Positions 43,266 to 52,738 of a stretch of DNA of 64,000 bases are shown here, piece after piece. The notes beneath the pieces are model-generated. The model did not search any database. It was not told where the DNA came from and saw only the letters and a list, made by a program, of their open reading frames with translations. The number at the start of each line of letters is the position of its first letter. Position 1 is the first letter of the stretch. The DNA comes from Paenibacillus lactis (GTDB taxonomy: Bacteria > Bacillota > Bacilli > Paenibacillales > Paenibacillaceae). The position numbers were made by a program, and so were the translations under genes. The stretch spans positions 372,001 through 436,000 of the forward strand of contig NZ_JAGGKI010000001.1 in assembly GCF_017873605.1 (NCBI RefSeq), given 5' to 3'.

Positions 43266-44081
43266 ATGGCACAACGAGTCGTCATTCTTGGAATCGACGG
43301 GGCGGGCGGATTCATCCGTCAAGCAGACGCCCCTCATCTGCTTGAGCTTCTGCAAAGCGGAGCGTATACCTATGAGGCACGGACCGTTTATCCCAGCATC
43401 AGCGCAGAGTGCTGGGGTTCGCTCTTATACGGCGTGAGCCCGGAGCGTCACGGGCTTAACAACGACAAAGCGATTCATCGCAAGACCCCTTCCGACTTCC
43501 CTTACGCCTCGCTCTTCAAGCTGGCCCGCCGGAAGTGGCCGGATGCACCGTTAGCCGCGTTCAGCTGCTGGGAGCCGATCAACAGAGGGATCATTGAAAA
43601 CGATCTGGGCGTCCACATGGAATCCATGCCGGACCCTGAGCTCGCGGAAGCCATCACCGCTTATATACATCAGCATCCCGATTTCAAGCTGATGTTCATC
43701 CAGCTTGACCATCCGGACGCCGCCGGCCATCAACACGGCTTCGGCACTTCCGGTCAGCTCGCGCAGATTGCCGTCACGGATCAATACGTGCATAGGATTA
43801 TGGACGGCTTGCGCAAGGAAGGACTGCTGGAGGATACCTGGGTCATCACCGTGAGCGACCACGGCGGAGGCGGCGCCCATTCGCATGATCACGGCAGCGA
43901 CCATCCGATGGATATGACCATCACCTGGGGAATTACGGGACCTGCCGTAAACGCCGGCCCTATCCAAACGCCGGTTGGCATTATGGATACGGCTGCCGTT
44001 ACGGCGCATGTGCTGGGATTGCCCGTACAAGAATGCTGGGAAGGAACCATTCCCGGAGGACTGTTTTCATCAAATTTATGA
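43266..44081 (+). CDS. Alkaline-phosphatase-superfamily phosphodiesterase
   Basis: A 271-residue protein of the nucleotide pyrophosphatase/phosphodiesterase type. VILGIDGAGG (first metal Asp), TVYPSISAECWGSLLYGVSPERHG (Ser nucleophile region), LDHPDAAGHQHGFGT, and VTVSDHGGGG...HDHGSDHP supply the expected metal ligands. The ATG at 43266 has GGAGG upstream; the longer frame from 43215 lacks one. No signal peptide, so cytosolic. Third gene of the DeoR-EamA operon. Substrate unknown. Confidence 0.88.
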   Translation: MAQRVVILGIDGAGGFIRQADAPHLLELLQSGAYTYEARTVYPSISAECWGSLLYGVSPERHGLNNDKAIHRKTPSDFPYASLFKLARRKWPDAPLAAFSCWEPINRGIIENDLGVHMESMPDPELAEAITAYIHQHPDFKLMFIQLDHPDAAGHQHGFGTSGQLAQIAVTDQYVHRIMDGLRKEGLLEDTWVITVSDHGGGGAHSHDHGSDHPMDMTITWGITGPAVNAGPIQTPVGIMDTAAVTAHVLGLPVQECWEGTIPGGLFSSNL

Positions 44082-44117
44082 ATCGGCCAAACCTTTTTTA
44101 AATAGCCAACAGACCAA

Positions 44118-44141
44118 AAGCCGGCGATTACACGCCGGCTT
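44118..44141. terminator. Shared terminator of two convergent genes
   Basis: AAGCCGGCG (44118-44126) pairs with CGCCGGCTT (44133-44141). The loop holds the stop codon of the isochorismatase-like gene on the minus strand, so both converging genes use one compact hairpin. Confidence 0.75.
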
Positions 44142-44658
44142 CTTCGTGGAAATCGATCTCTTCCGTCCGTCGAATTGCCGCAAACCATCGCAGGACGTCA
44201 TTATGATGATCTATAATCTGCTGGGCGGTCAGGGCCGAATTATTCCAGGTGCTGTGGGCGTCTCTTGCCAGCGTGACCCGGTAGCCCAGGCTTACCGCCC
44301 TTCTGCATGTCGTATCCACGCACAGATCGGTCTGCATTCCGGCAAGCACGAGATGCTCGACGCCGTGACGCTTCAATTCATCCTCAAGCGTCGTTTGATA
44401 GAATGAATCCGGCTTCGTCTTGTGAACGATCGCATCCATCATTGCAGGTGCAATATCGGCATGAATCTTCCATGCCTCCGACCCCTTCTCCAAGCCCTCA
44501 TCGCTGTGTTGTATGTAGACCACGGGAACATTGTCCTTCCTGGCCTTAGCTATAAGCTGCTTGATGTTTGTCAGCAGCCGTTCTCCTTCATATACCGGAT
44601 CCCCTTCCTCAAACATCGCATTCTGAACGTCAATGACCAATAACGCCGTTTTCCCCAT
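44128..44658 (-). CDS. Isochorismatase-like cysteine hydrolase
   Basis: A 176-residue cytoplasmic hydrolase. The catalytic triad is visible: Asp in LLVIDVQN, Lys in HKTKPDSF, Cys in MQTDLCVDTT, with a cis-peptide region before it. This family includes nicotinamidases, N-carbamoylsarcosine amidases and many of unknown substrate. The ATG at 44658 is used because GGAGG lies 8 bases before it; an upstream ATG at 44697 is less likely. Confidence 0.92.
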   Translation of the reverse strand: MGKTALLVIDVQNAMFEEGDPVYEGERLLTNIKQLIAKARKDNVPVVYIQHSDEGLEKGSEAWKIHADIAPAMMDAIVHKTKPDSFYQTTLEDELKRHGVEHLVLAGMQTDLCVDTTCRRAVSLGYRVTLARDAHSTWNNSALTAQQIIDHHNDVLRWFAAIRRTEEIDFHEEAGV

Positions 44659-45025
44659 CCCGCCAGCCTCCCTGTTCATATTCCAATCTTTCTCCACTAT
44701 AGAACGTATATTCCCGTTTCACAATACATAAAAGTATATTTCGGAAAATTTCCGGACATTTGAGCAGCAGAGCTGGCTAACCGGAAATGATAAGGGATCA
44801 TTGAAAAACGGATTGAATAATCCGCACCCCCTCAATTTGATATAACAACTGATACAAACTAAAATACCACAAATAAAGCAATACCACGCCCGCTCACCGT
44901 CCATCGAGGAAAAATGAAGCACTAAAACATTAGATTTCCCTCTTCCACCGACTTTTCAGGTTCGACATACCAACTTAAATGATGTAATATTAACCTATCG
45001 ATTTTTCTGACGAATCCCGCATATA

Positions 45026-45035
45026 TGATATATCA
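45026..45035. promoter_or_regulatory. Small palindrome upstream of the GntR gene
   Basis: TGATATATCA lies about 20 bases before the start of the GntR regulator in an AT-rich 350-base intergenic region. It may be an autoregulatory site. No other feature was seen in 44698-45053. Confidence 0.3.
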
Positions 45036-45053
45036 AATTATAAGGGGATATTC

Positions 45054-46151
45054 ATGGAACAATTTCCGCTATACCAGCAAATCGCGAATGCGTTACGGGC
45101 AAAGATTAAATCCGGGGAGCTTCAGAGCGGGGATCAACTGCCAACCGAAGCTGAAATCTCGAAGACTTATAACGTAAGCCGCATCACATCCAAGCGGGCG
45201 CTGACCGAGCTTGAGAATGAGAAACTGATCTATCGGATCCAAGGGAAGGGCAGCTTCGTCAGTACATCACCGCCTCCCCGCCAAGCTTTCGGCGGAAGCG
45301 GCAAGGACGTTCTGCTGATCCTGCCGTTTGCCCATAATCCCGGGCTCGGCGATTACGAGAAAGGGATTAATGAATATCTGGCTGCGACGGATTATACGCT
45401 GAACATCCAATCGAATACGATTGTCGGGCAGCGCAAATTGCTGCAAAGCGCCCTTCAATCCTCCCACTCGGGCCTGATCTTCTACCCGGTTAACAGCGTA
45501 TCGGATCTCGGGATTTTGTATCAGTATCATCTTTCCGACTATCCGTTCGTCACGATGGATAAATGCATCCAAGGGATTCCGTTCCTCTCCGTGGTCGCCG
45601 ATAACTTCGACGGCGGCTACCAGGCTGCCCGTCATCTGATCGAGAACAATCACAAACGAATTGCCTTTCTCTCGTCCCAGAAGATCGAGGACTCATCGTC
45701 GCTCCGGGAGCGCTATTTCGGCTATTTGAAGGCGCTGTTCGAGGCAGGCCTGACCGATCCCGGCATGCATGATCTTACCGAACAGGGGCTGGCCCATGAC
45801 AATCCTGCATCGCAGGAATATTTCCTCCGGCTCCTCGAATCCGTGATGGAGCAAGGCATCACCGGCATCGTAGCCGAGAATGACCTCATGGCCATCGAGA
45901 TCATTCAAGCTGCCAAAGAACGGGGGCTGTCCGTCCCGGACCATTTCTCCATCGTGGGCTTTGACGATATTCAGCTTGCCGGTCTCATCGAGCCGAAGCT
46001 GACCACCATCTCGCAGGATTTCGAGCGGATGGGGTACCTTGCGGCCAAAAGCCTGATCGGGCTCATCGAGCAGCAGCCCCGGGTTCAAGCCAAGGAGAAT
46101 GTTGTGGTTCCGGTACGGCTCATTAAGCGCCAGACCGTCAAGAAGCTGTAA
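45054..46151 (+). CDS. GntR-type regulator with LacI-like sugar-binding domain
   Basis: A 365-residue regulator. Residues 1-75 are a GntR winged helix (PLYQQIANALRAKIKSGELQSGDQLPTEAEISKTYNVSRITSKRALTELENEKLIYRIQGKGSFV); residues about 85-360 are a periplasmic-binding-protein-like sensor (AAIGY-type core seen in SIVGFDDIQLAGLIEPKLTTISQDFERMGYLAAKSL). This layout is that of AraR-like repressors. AAGGGG lies before the ATG. It sits 43 bases upstream of a GH92 gene and probably represses it until mannose or a mannoside binds. Confidence 0.93.
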   Translation: MEQFPLYQQIANALRAKIKSGELQSGDQLPTEAEISKTYNVSRITSKRALTELENEKLIYRIQGKGSFVSTSPPPRQAFGGSGKDVLLILPFAHNPGLGDYEKGINEYLAATDYTLNIQSNTIVGQRKLLQSALQSSHSGLIFYPVNSVSDLGILYQYHLSDYPFVTMDKCIQGIPFLSVVADNFDGGYQAARHLIENNHKRIAFLSSQKIEDSSSLRERYFGYLKALFEAGLTDPGMHDLTEQGLAHDNPASQEYFLRLLESVMEQGITGIVAENDLMAIEIIQAAKERGLSVPDHFSIVGFDDIQLAGLIEPKLTTISQDFERMGYLAAKSLIGLIEQQPRVQAKENVVVPVRLIKRQTVKKL

Positions 46152-46194
46152 CCTGCCATCTATTTTCAATTGATTAAAAAAGGAGATGTTACAT

Positions 46195-48393
46195 ATGCTG
46201 CAATACATCGATACACGACAAGGCTCCAACAGCAGATATCCTTATTCCAACGGAAACACGCTTCCTTATACAGGCGTGCCTTTCGGCATGAACCATTTCG
46301 TTGTGCAGACCCACAATGAAGGCAGCTGGTTCTTTAACCCGCATGACCGCATCTTCCAAGGCATTCGGCTGACGCATCAGCCAAGTCCTTGGATGGGCGA
46401 TTTCACCCACTTTCTGATGACACCGATCGCCGATGACAAGATCAAAGGCTCCGTCTTCACTTGTCAGAGCTCGTACCGCCCGGAAGAGGCCGTATTTAAG
46501 CCGCACTATGTGCGGGTTAAGCAGCAGCGCTACAACATTACAACCGAACTGGTTCCGACCTGTTACGGAGCGGCGATGCGCATAAGGTACAATTCCAAGC
46601 AACAGGCCGGATTGGTGCTGAACGTGAGCAATAAGAGCGAGTTCCGTCTGGATGCCGCGGGGCGCAAGCTCACCGGATACGTCAGCAATTTTGCCGACTG
46701 CCACGACAAGGATTTCAGGATGTATGTGGCCATGAGCTTCAGCAAAGATGTGGACCTCTCCGCGTCCGGTTATTATGACGAAGAAGGCGCGTTCACTCCC
46801 GAGGTCTCACTGGGCGGCACCGATCAGCATACCGTCATTCGGTTCAAGGATTGCGAGCGGGAGGTCTTGGACGTGAAGCTGGCAACCTCTTTTATCAGCA
46901 TTGAGCAAGCCGAGCTTAACCTTCAGCGCGAAGTAACGGGCACCTTGGATGAGCTGAAAGACCGCGCTGCCGAGGCATGGAATCATTACCTTGGCAAGAT
47001 TAAGGTCACGCATTCTAATGAAGAGTATTTGCGCACATTCTATACCTGTCTGTACCGCATGTTCCTGTTCCCGCAGAAATTCTATGAACTGGATGCCGAT
47101 TTGCAGCCGGTCCATTATGATACGACGGCCAAAGCGGTCAAGAAAGGGATTTTGTACACCAATAACGGATTTTGGGATACCTACAAAACGGTATATCCAC
47201 TCTACTCCATCATCGCTCCGAAGGAGTATGAGGAGATGCTGGAGGGCTTCCTGAATTCCTATCGCGAGGCCGGGTTTCTGCCGAAGTGGCTCTCTCCGGA
47301 CGAACGCGGTCTGATGCCGGGAACGCTGATCGATGCCGTTATCGCAGATGCGGCCGCCAAAGGAATCGGCATGCACCTGATGCCTGAGCTGCTGCAGGCC
47401 ATGCTGAAGGCGGCCACGACGCAGAGCGAGCAGAATTGCTACGGGCGCCAAGGGACGCTCGATTACCTCCAATATGGGTATGTGCCGAGCAGCTACCACG
47501 AAAGCGTGAACCATACCCTGGACTACGCCTACAGCGATTATTGCATCAGCCGTGTTGCCGACGTGCTCGGCGAGGAGGGAATTGCTAAGAAATACCAGAA
47601 AAGCGCATTGAATTACCGGAACATCTTCGATTCCGACACCGGCTTTATGCGGGCGAAGGATAAGAACGGACAGTTCCGCCAGGAATTCGACGATACAGCT
47701 TGGGGCCGAGATTATGCCGAAGGCAGTGCTTGGCAGAACAGCTTCGCCGTATTCCAGGATTTCGAGGGTCTGATTCGGGCGTACGGTTCAAAAGAACGCT
47801 TTTTCGACAAAATCACTGAATTATGCAACAAAGCGCCGGATTTCGACGTGCTCGGGTACGGCTTTGAAATCCATGAGATGAGTGAGATGGCCGCGATCGA
47901 TTACGGGCAGCTGGCGATCTCCAATCAGCCGAGCTTCCATATTCCGTATCTGTTTAATTATGTAGGGCAGCCAGCCTCGTCCCAGGTCGTTCTGAAGCAG
48001 CTGATGAGCAATCTGTTCAACAGCGGCTATGAGGGCTTCCCGGGGGATGAAGATAACGGCAGTATGTCGGGTTGGTACGTATTCAGCTCAATGGGCTTCT
48101 ACCCGGTCTGTCCCGGCAGCAATGAATATGTGCTCGGTATTCCACTCTTCGACAGCGTCACCATTGAGCTGCCGGACGGGAAGCAAATGCGTATTCATAC
48201 CGACAACAACAATCCGCAATCCAATTTTGTATCGAAAGTGGAGCTCGAGGGCGAGGAATACACCAAGCTGTTTATTACGCATGAGGATATCTTGGCAGGA
48301 AAGACCCTTGATTTCCGGCTTGGTTTGGCACCCAGCTACCGTTCCTATACTCCCGAGGAGCTTCCATTCTCCTTATCCAAGCAAGAGCGCTAA
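46195..48393 (+). CDS. GH92-family alpha-mannosidase
   Basis: A 732-residue, calcium-dependent inverting glycosidase that removes alpha-linked mannose, for instance from N-glycans or yeast mannan. Family marks: GNTLPYTGVPFGMNHFVVQT at the N-terminus, the middle NNGFWDTYKTVYPLYSIIAPKEY, and DNGSMSGWYVFSSMGFYPVCPGSNEYVLGIPLF near residue 620. No signal peptide, so it would act in the cytoplasm on imported oligosaccharides. The ATG at 46195 is preferred because AAGGAG overlaps the earlier ATG at 46186. It follows a GntR-type repressor; no transporter is adjacent. Confidence 0.94.
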   Translation: MLQYIDTRQGSNSRYPYSNGNTLPYTGVPFGMNHFVVQTHNEGSWFFNPHDRIFQGIRLTHQPSPWMGDFTHFLMTPIADDKIKGSVFTCQSSYRPEEAVFKPHYVRVKQQRYNITTELVPTCYGAAMRIRYNSKQQAGLVLNVSNKSEFRLDAAGRKLTGYVSNFADCHDKDFRMYVAMSFSKDVDLSASGYYDEEGAFTPEVSLGGTDQHTVIRFKDCEREVLDVKLATSFISIEQAELNLQREVTGTLDELKDRAAEAWNHYLGKIKVTHSNEEYLRTFYTCLYRMFLFPQKFYELDADLQPVHYDTTAKAVKKGILYTNNGFWDTYKTVYPLYSIIAPKEYEEMLEGFLNSYREAGFLPKWLSPDERGLMPGTLIDAVIADAAAKGIGMHLMPELLQAMLKAATTQSEQNCYGRQGTLDYLQYGYVPSSYHESVNHTLDYAYSDYCISRVADVLGEEGIAKKYQKSALNYRNIFDSDTGFMRAKDKNGQFRQEFDDTAWGRDYAEGSAWQNSFAVFQDFEGLIRAYGSKERFFDKITELCNKAPDFDVLGYGFEIHEMSEMAAIDYGQLAISNQPSFHIPYLFNYVGQPASSQVVLKQLMSNLFNSGYEGFPGDEDNGSMSGWYVFSSMGFYPVCPGSNEYVLGIPLFDSVTIELPDGKQMRIHTDNNNPQSNFVSKVELEGEEYTKLFITHEDILAGKTLDFRLGLAPSYRSYTPEELPFSLSKQER

Positions 48394-48414
48394 AGGTTCG
48401 CTTGTAACTGATAC

Positions 48415-48466
48415 AAGGGACATCCTCAAGGCCGGATTCACGGCCTGCAGGATGTCCCTTTTCTTC
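48415..48466 (+). terminator. Intrinsic terminator of the GH92 operon
   Basis: AAGGGACATCCT pairs with AGGATGTCCCTT, followed by T residues, with an inner GGCCG/CGGCC stem. Confidence 0.9.
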
Positions 48467-48568
48467 GTTTGGGCTCACTTCTCTGAAAATGAAAAAAACG
48501 GAATGTTCAGTGCCGCGTCGGGTAACAATACACTTGATCTTCATTTATGACCGATAATCAGAGGAACT

Positions 48569-50248
48569 ATGGGGGTGATATTGTTGTGGTCGACCATTTT
48601 GTACTACGTTCCAAAGTGGACTGTTTTTGCTCAAGCCTTTCTGCTCTTGTTAATCCCTCTCCTGCTCATACCCATGTTCAAGATGATCCGAAAATCCTTA
48701 AACTCCAGCTTTTCGTTGAAGCCGGACAAGTATTCCCCTCCTAGAACAAAAAGTCCGCTGGAGGGTATCCGGATGACAGGACAGTTCGATAAAGACGTAA
48801 AGGTCATCCGGAACGCTATCGGAAATCAAGCGGATGTTCGTTTCCGCGAGATTATGATTAAGGGAACGAAGTCGAGGGCCGTGATTCTCTATGTTGAGGG
48901 GTTGACGGACATCGACCTGATTGATTCCCATATTCTCAGGCCGTTGATGCTTCAAGGTGTACAGGAAGAACAGCGAAATTCCTTTTTCCACTCAAAAAAT
49001 ATAATGAAAAATTATTTAACTGAACAACTGATGACCGTCAGTGAACTTCAGCCTGAACCTAGCCTGAAGAAGTTCGTGGAATCGGTTCTTTTCGGCAAAA
49101 CCGGATTAATCGTCGAAGGGATGCAGGAAGCTCTTATTATCGGAGCCGCGAAAGGAAAAAGCAGGAGCATCGAGGACCCGATCTCGGAGGCGCTTCTGCG
49201 CGGCCCCCGTGTCGGCTTTACCGAGCGCCTCGGAGATAACACGGGCCTGCTCCGGCTCCACGGACAGAACGAAAGTCTCGTCCTGACGAAGTTCGAAGTG
49301 GGGAACCGTGTAAAGAAGGACCTGGTTTTGGCCTACATGAGGGACATTGCCAATCCAAAGCTGGTTGAAGAAGTATCCTCCCGGATTCAGAAGATCGAAA
49401 TCGATGATCCTATGGAGTCGGGATATATTGAGCAGCTCATTGAAGATAACGTGCTTAGTCCGTTTCAGCAGGTGCATAACACCGAAAGACCGGACAGGGT
49501 GATTGCCGGATTGCTGGAAGGGAGAGTTGCCATTCTGCTGGACGGTACTCCATTTGCTCTCATCCTCCCGGTTACCTTCAGCATGCTGCTCCAATCGCCG
49601 GAGGATTACTATGATCGATGGCTGCCGGGCACTTTTATACGTGTGTTGCGGTTTCTGGCTGCTATGCTCGCCCTCCTTGCCCCGGCGCTCTATATCTCAT
49701 TCATTTCGTATCACCCCGGCTTGATTCCGACCAAGCTGGCGCTTTCCATTACCGAGACTAGACAAGGCGTACCGTTTCCCTCGATCATCGAGGCGCTCAT
49801 CATGGAGATCTCGATTGAAATCTTGCGGGAAGCCGGCATCCGGCTCCCGAAACCGATCGGGCCTGCGATGGGCATCGTCGGCGGTCTGATCATCGGCGAT
49901 GCGGCCGTCAACGCGGGGATCGTCAGTCCGTTCCTGGTGATCGTCGTTGCCGTTACCGCGATCTCGTCCTTTACCATTCCGGTATACAGCGCCGGGATCA
50001 CCCTTCGCATCCTTCGTTTCACCGGGATGTTCAGCGCCGCAGTACTGGGACTGTTCGGCGTCGTCTTGTTCTTCCTGTTAGTCTGCAGCCATCTGGTACG
50101 ACTAAAGAGCTTCGGTGTTCCGTATGTCAGTCCTATGACACCTTACAACATCAGCGAGTGGAAGGACTTTATTATTAGGGCTCCGCTCAAAATGATGAAG
50201 AAACGGCCTTCTATGTTAAAACCGAATGACAGCGACCGAAGGAACTGA
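48569..50248 (+). CDS. gerKA: Spore germination protein, GerA-type A subunit
   Basis: A 559-residue A subunit of a GerA-family germinant receptor in the spore inner membrane. The family core is clear: a large N-terminal cytosolic domain with LRRFGKTGLIVEGMQEALIIG-like sequence, RGPRVGFTERLGDN, FTISETRQGVPFP-like ITETRQGVPFPSIIEALIMEISIEILREAGIRLP, and several C-terminal membrane helices with TSPFLVIVV-like GIVSPFLVIVV. Unusually it starts with a hydrophobic stretch (residues about 14-38) before the usual domain. The best ribosome site (GGGGGTG) sits inside the first codons, so translation may begin at a TTG near 48581. First gene of the gerK operon. Confidence 0.92.
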   Translation: MGVILLWSTILYYVPKWTVFAQAFLLLLIPLLLIPMFKMIRKSLNSSFSLKPDKYSPPRTKSPLEGIRMTGQFDKDVKVIRNAIGNQADVRFREIMIKGTKSRAVILYVEGLTDIDLIDSHILRPLMLQGVQEEQRNSFFHSKNIMKNYLTEQLMTVSELQPEPSLKKFVESVLFGKTGLIVEGMQEALIIGAAKGKSRSIEDPISEALLRGPRVGFTERLGDNTGLLRLHGQNESLVLTKFEVGNRVKKDLVLAYMRDIANPKLVEEVSSRIQKIEIDDPMESGYIEQLIEDNVLSPFQQVHNTERPDRVIAGLLEGRVAILLDGTPFALILPVTFSMLLQSPEDYYDRWLPGTFIRVLRFLAAMLALLAPALYISFISYHPGLIPTKLALSITETRQGVPFPSIIEALIMEISIEILREAGIRLPKPIGPAMGIVGGLIIGDAAVNAGIVSPFLVIVVAVTAISSFTIPVYSAGITLRILRFTGMFSAAVLGLFGVVLFFLLVCSHLVRLKSFGVPYVSPMTPYNISEWKDFIIRAPLKMMKKRPSMLKPNDSDRRN

Positions 50249-50280
50249 AGATATCCAAGCAGTGAAAAGAGGTTAGAACG

Positions 50281-51390
50281 ATGAGCAGCTCCAACACGGG
50301 TCCGAAAGAGAATATCTCCACTTCGCAAGCGGCCGTAATGGTTATCAACTATATGCTTGGGGCTGGTATTCTTACTCTTCCCAGAACAACCGCAGAGGCC
50401 GTTCGAACGCCGGACGCATGGATCTCCATCATCGTGTCCGGACTTATCGTTTTGGCAGCAGGCTGGATCTTAGTATCGCTGTGCAAAAGATTCCAAGGAA
50501 AGACATGGTTTCAATTCGTCCCGGAAATTACGGGGAAATGGATTGCATTCCTCCTAAGCCTGCTGGTCATCGGATATTTCATGATCATAGCGGCTTCTGA
50601 GATTAGAATTTTGGCCGAGGTGACGGGGTTATTCCTACTGGAGGGCACTCCCATCTGGGCAATTGTCTTACCCTTCATGTGGATCGGCCTGTATTTGACG
50701 CTTGGGGGCATCAACTGCATCGCCCGTCTCTATGAAATCATTCTGCCAATCACGCTTGTGTTTTTGGTTCTCGCCCTCCTGCTAAGTAGTAAGATTTTTG
50801 ACGCGGATAACCTGAAACCAGTACTTGGATCGGGGATTATGCCTGTATTGCGGGGAATAAAGCCAACGCTTCTCTCCTTTACAGGCTATGAAATTATGCT
50901 CGTAGCCACAGCATTCATGAAATTTCCCAAAAAGGCCACCAGAGCAGTGATCACCGGCATTTCGGTACCCGTCGTGATCTACACCTTTACCGTCGTTATG
51001 GTCATCGGGGGAATGTCAATTAACGGCGTGGAGAAGAGAACCTGGCCCACATTGGACCTGATGCGCAGCTTCGAAGTGCAGGGCTTGCTCTTTGAACGGT
51101 TCGAATCCCTGCTGCTTGTGATCTGGATCATGCAGATTTTCTCTACCTTTACAGTCACGCTTTATGCGGCTTCTCTCGGGTGGTCGCAAATATTAAACAG
51201 AAAATTCCGCACCTTTGTGTTTGCACTGCTTCCTGTCATGTTCCTGATCGCAATGATTCCTAAAGACGTTACGGAAGCCTTTAAGCTCGGCGATACGGTC
51301 GGTTATGCCTCCGTCTTTTTGTTCGGAGTTATTCCGCTGATATTGCTGCTCGTCAGCCTTGTCCGCAAGAAAGGAGCGAAGCCGAATTGA
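50281..51390 (+). CDS. gerKB: Spore germination protein, GerA-type B subunit (permease-like)
   Basis: A 369-residue integral membrane protein with about ten helices of the APC superfamily, which binds the germinant. The N-terminus ISTSQAAVMVINYMLGAGILTLPRTTAEAVRTPDAWISI is the GerB signature. AAAAGAGG precedes the ATG. It lies 33 bases after gerKA and its stop overlaps the gerKC TTG start by three bases. Confidence 0.95.
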   Translation: MSSSNTGPKENISTSQAAVMVINYMLGAGILTLPRTTAEAVRTPDAWISIIVSGLIVLAAGWILVSLCKRFQGKTWFQFVPEITGKWIAFLLSLLVIGYFMIIAASEIRILAEVTGLFLLEGTPIWAIVLPFMWIGLYLTLGGINCIARLYEIILPITLVFLVLALLLSSKIFDADNLKPVLGSGIMPVLRGIKPTLLSFTGYEIMLVATAFMKFPKKATRAVITGISVPVVIYTFTVVMVIGGMSINGVEKRTWPTLDLMRSFEVQGLLFERFESLLLVIWIMQIFSTFTVTLYAASLGWSQILNRKFRTFVFALLPVMFLIAMIPKDVTEAFKLGDTVGYASVFLFGVIPLILLLVSLVRKKGAKPN

Positions 51391-52604
51391 ACAGACTGAT
51401 CCGCCAATCGCTGCGGATTATTGCAGCCATGCTGCTCGTCCTTAATACCGGATGCTGGAGCAGCCAGGAAATTGAAGATTTGAGCATTGTCGTAGGACTC
51501 GGACTGGATGTTGCGAACGAGTCGAAATTCGAGCGCGATATTGCTAAACAAGGAGGAGCATACCCGAAGAGGAATGTGTTAACCGCGACGGTACAGATCG
51601 TTCCACCTATATCCGGCCGGGGACAGCGACAGGGACAGGGGCAGGGACAGAGCCAAGGAGGCTCGTCGGGAGGCAAGGCCTATTTAAACGAAAAGCTGAC
51701 GGGAGATTCCATTTTCCAGATTTACCGCCAGTTCTCGGTCCGTAGAGACCGCCCGCTAGTTGGGCACCATCTTAAGGTTATCGTCGTTGCTTCGGATTTA
51801 GCCAAGCAGTACAGTTTGGAGCAAATCTTCGACTTCATCCTTCGCGATAACGATATCCGTCCAAGCTGTCTAGTCGTTGTAAGCCACCGTGATGCAATTG
51901 AAGCACTAAGCTCATCCGAACCTGGGGAAATCCCGGCCTTCTACCTGACGGGACTCGTTAATAACCGGTATCGGTCCAATAAGATCCTTCCTCCGGTGAC
52001 CCTGATCAAGCTGGACAGTACCATGCAGTCGGGCACCAGCTTTCTGCTGCAAAACGTGGTAACTTATAACGGCGAACATAAATTTTCCGGCGCTGCTATT
52101 TTTAAAGGCAGCTCCAAGAAGTGGATCGGAGAATTAACCCAGTTCGACGTGGAAGGCTTGTCCTGGATCAGAGGGGATATCCATGGCGGAGTTCTTAAAG
52201 CATACGCGCCAGGCGGGTATACCGTAACCTATGAAATGAGGGATTCCAGCAGTAAGATCATTCCCAAGGTTAAAGATGGCGAGATCTCCTTTCATATTAA
52301 GATGAAATCAGAGGGCCGGTTAATTGAGGACTGGAGTTTCCCGGAGATCCCCTCCACCGAAGGTTATCTTAAGGAGATGGAGAAGGTGTTTGAGAAGCAA
52401 GCCTCCAAGCAAATCGATCAGGTGCTGCACAAGATGCAGCATGTATACCATGTCGACGTCGGAGGATTCGATAAGGAGCTTCAGATCAAGCATCCAAAAC
52501 TGTGGAAGAAGATCAAAGATCAGTGGGATGATACCTTTAGCCGCATCCCGATCACCTATGAGATCGATATAAAGATAACGGATGCCGGATCATCCACGGA
52601 TTGA
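51387..52604 (+). CDS. gerKC: Spore germination lipoprotein, GerA-type C subunit
   Basis: A 405-residue lipoprotein of the receptor. A signal peptide with lipobox LNTGC places the lipidated Cys near residue 23, followed by the family motif CWSSQEIEDLSIVVGLGLD. The C-terminal Ger(x)C domain fits. TTG start at 51387 with AGGAG 10 bases upstream, overlapping gerKB. Odd feature: residues about 75-95 are a low-complexity Gly/Gln/Ser run (GRGQRQGQGQGQSQGG), probably a grown linker, encoded by GGACAG-type repeats. Confidence 0.94.
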   Translation: MNRLIRQSLRIIAAMLLVLNTGCWSSQEIEDLSIVVGLGLDVANESKFERDIAKQGGAYPKRNVLTATVQIVPPISGRGQRQGQGQGQSQGGSSGGKAYLNEKLTGDSIFQIYRQFSVRRDRPLVGHHLKVIVVASDLAKQYSLEQIFDFILRDNDIRPSCLVVVSHRDAIEALSSSEPGEIPAFYLTGLVNNRYRSNKILPPVTLIKLDSTMQSGTSFLLQNVVTYNGEHKFSGAAIFKGSSKKWIGELTQFDVEGLSWIRGDIHGGVLKAYAPGGYTVTYEMRDSSSKIIPKVKDGEISFHIKMKSEGRLIEDWSFPEIPSTEGYLKEMEKVFEKQASKQIDQVLHKMQHVYHVDVGGFDKELQIKHPKLWKKIKDQWDDTFSRIPITYEIDIKITDAGSSTD

Positions 52605-52611
52605 AAAGAGC

Positions 52612-52645
52612 GGAGCGCGGAGCTGACAGGCCCGCGCTCGTTTAC
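52612..52645 (+). terminator. Terminator of the gerK operon
   Basis: GAGCGCGG pairs with the CCGCGCTC that follows, then GTTTACGTTT. The T tract is broken, so it may be moderate. Confidence 0.55.
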
Positions 52646-52738
52646 GTTTCCACATAGCCAATACGCAGCGTATGCCTAGCGCTATGGCCCTGCCAATGAT
52701 TGCTGCAGCAATTGTGCTGCAGATGCTCAGCAATACCC

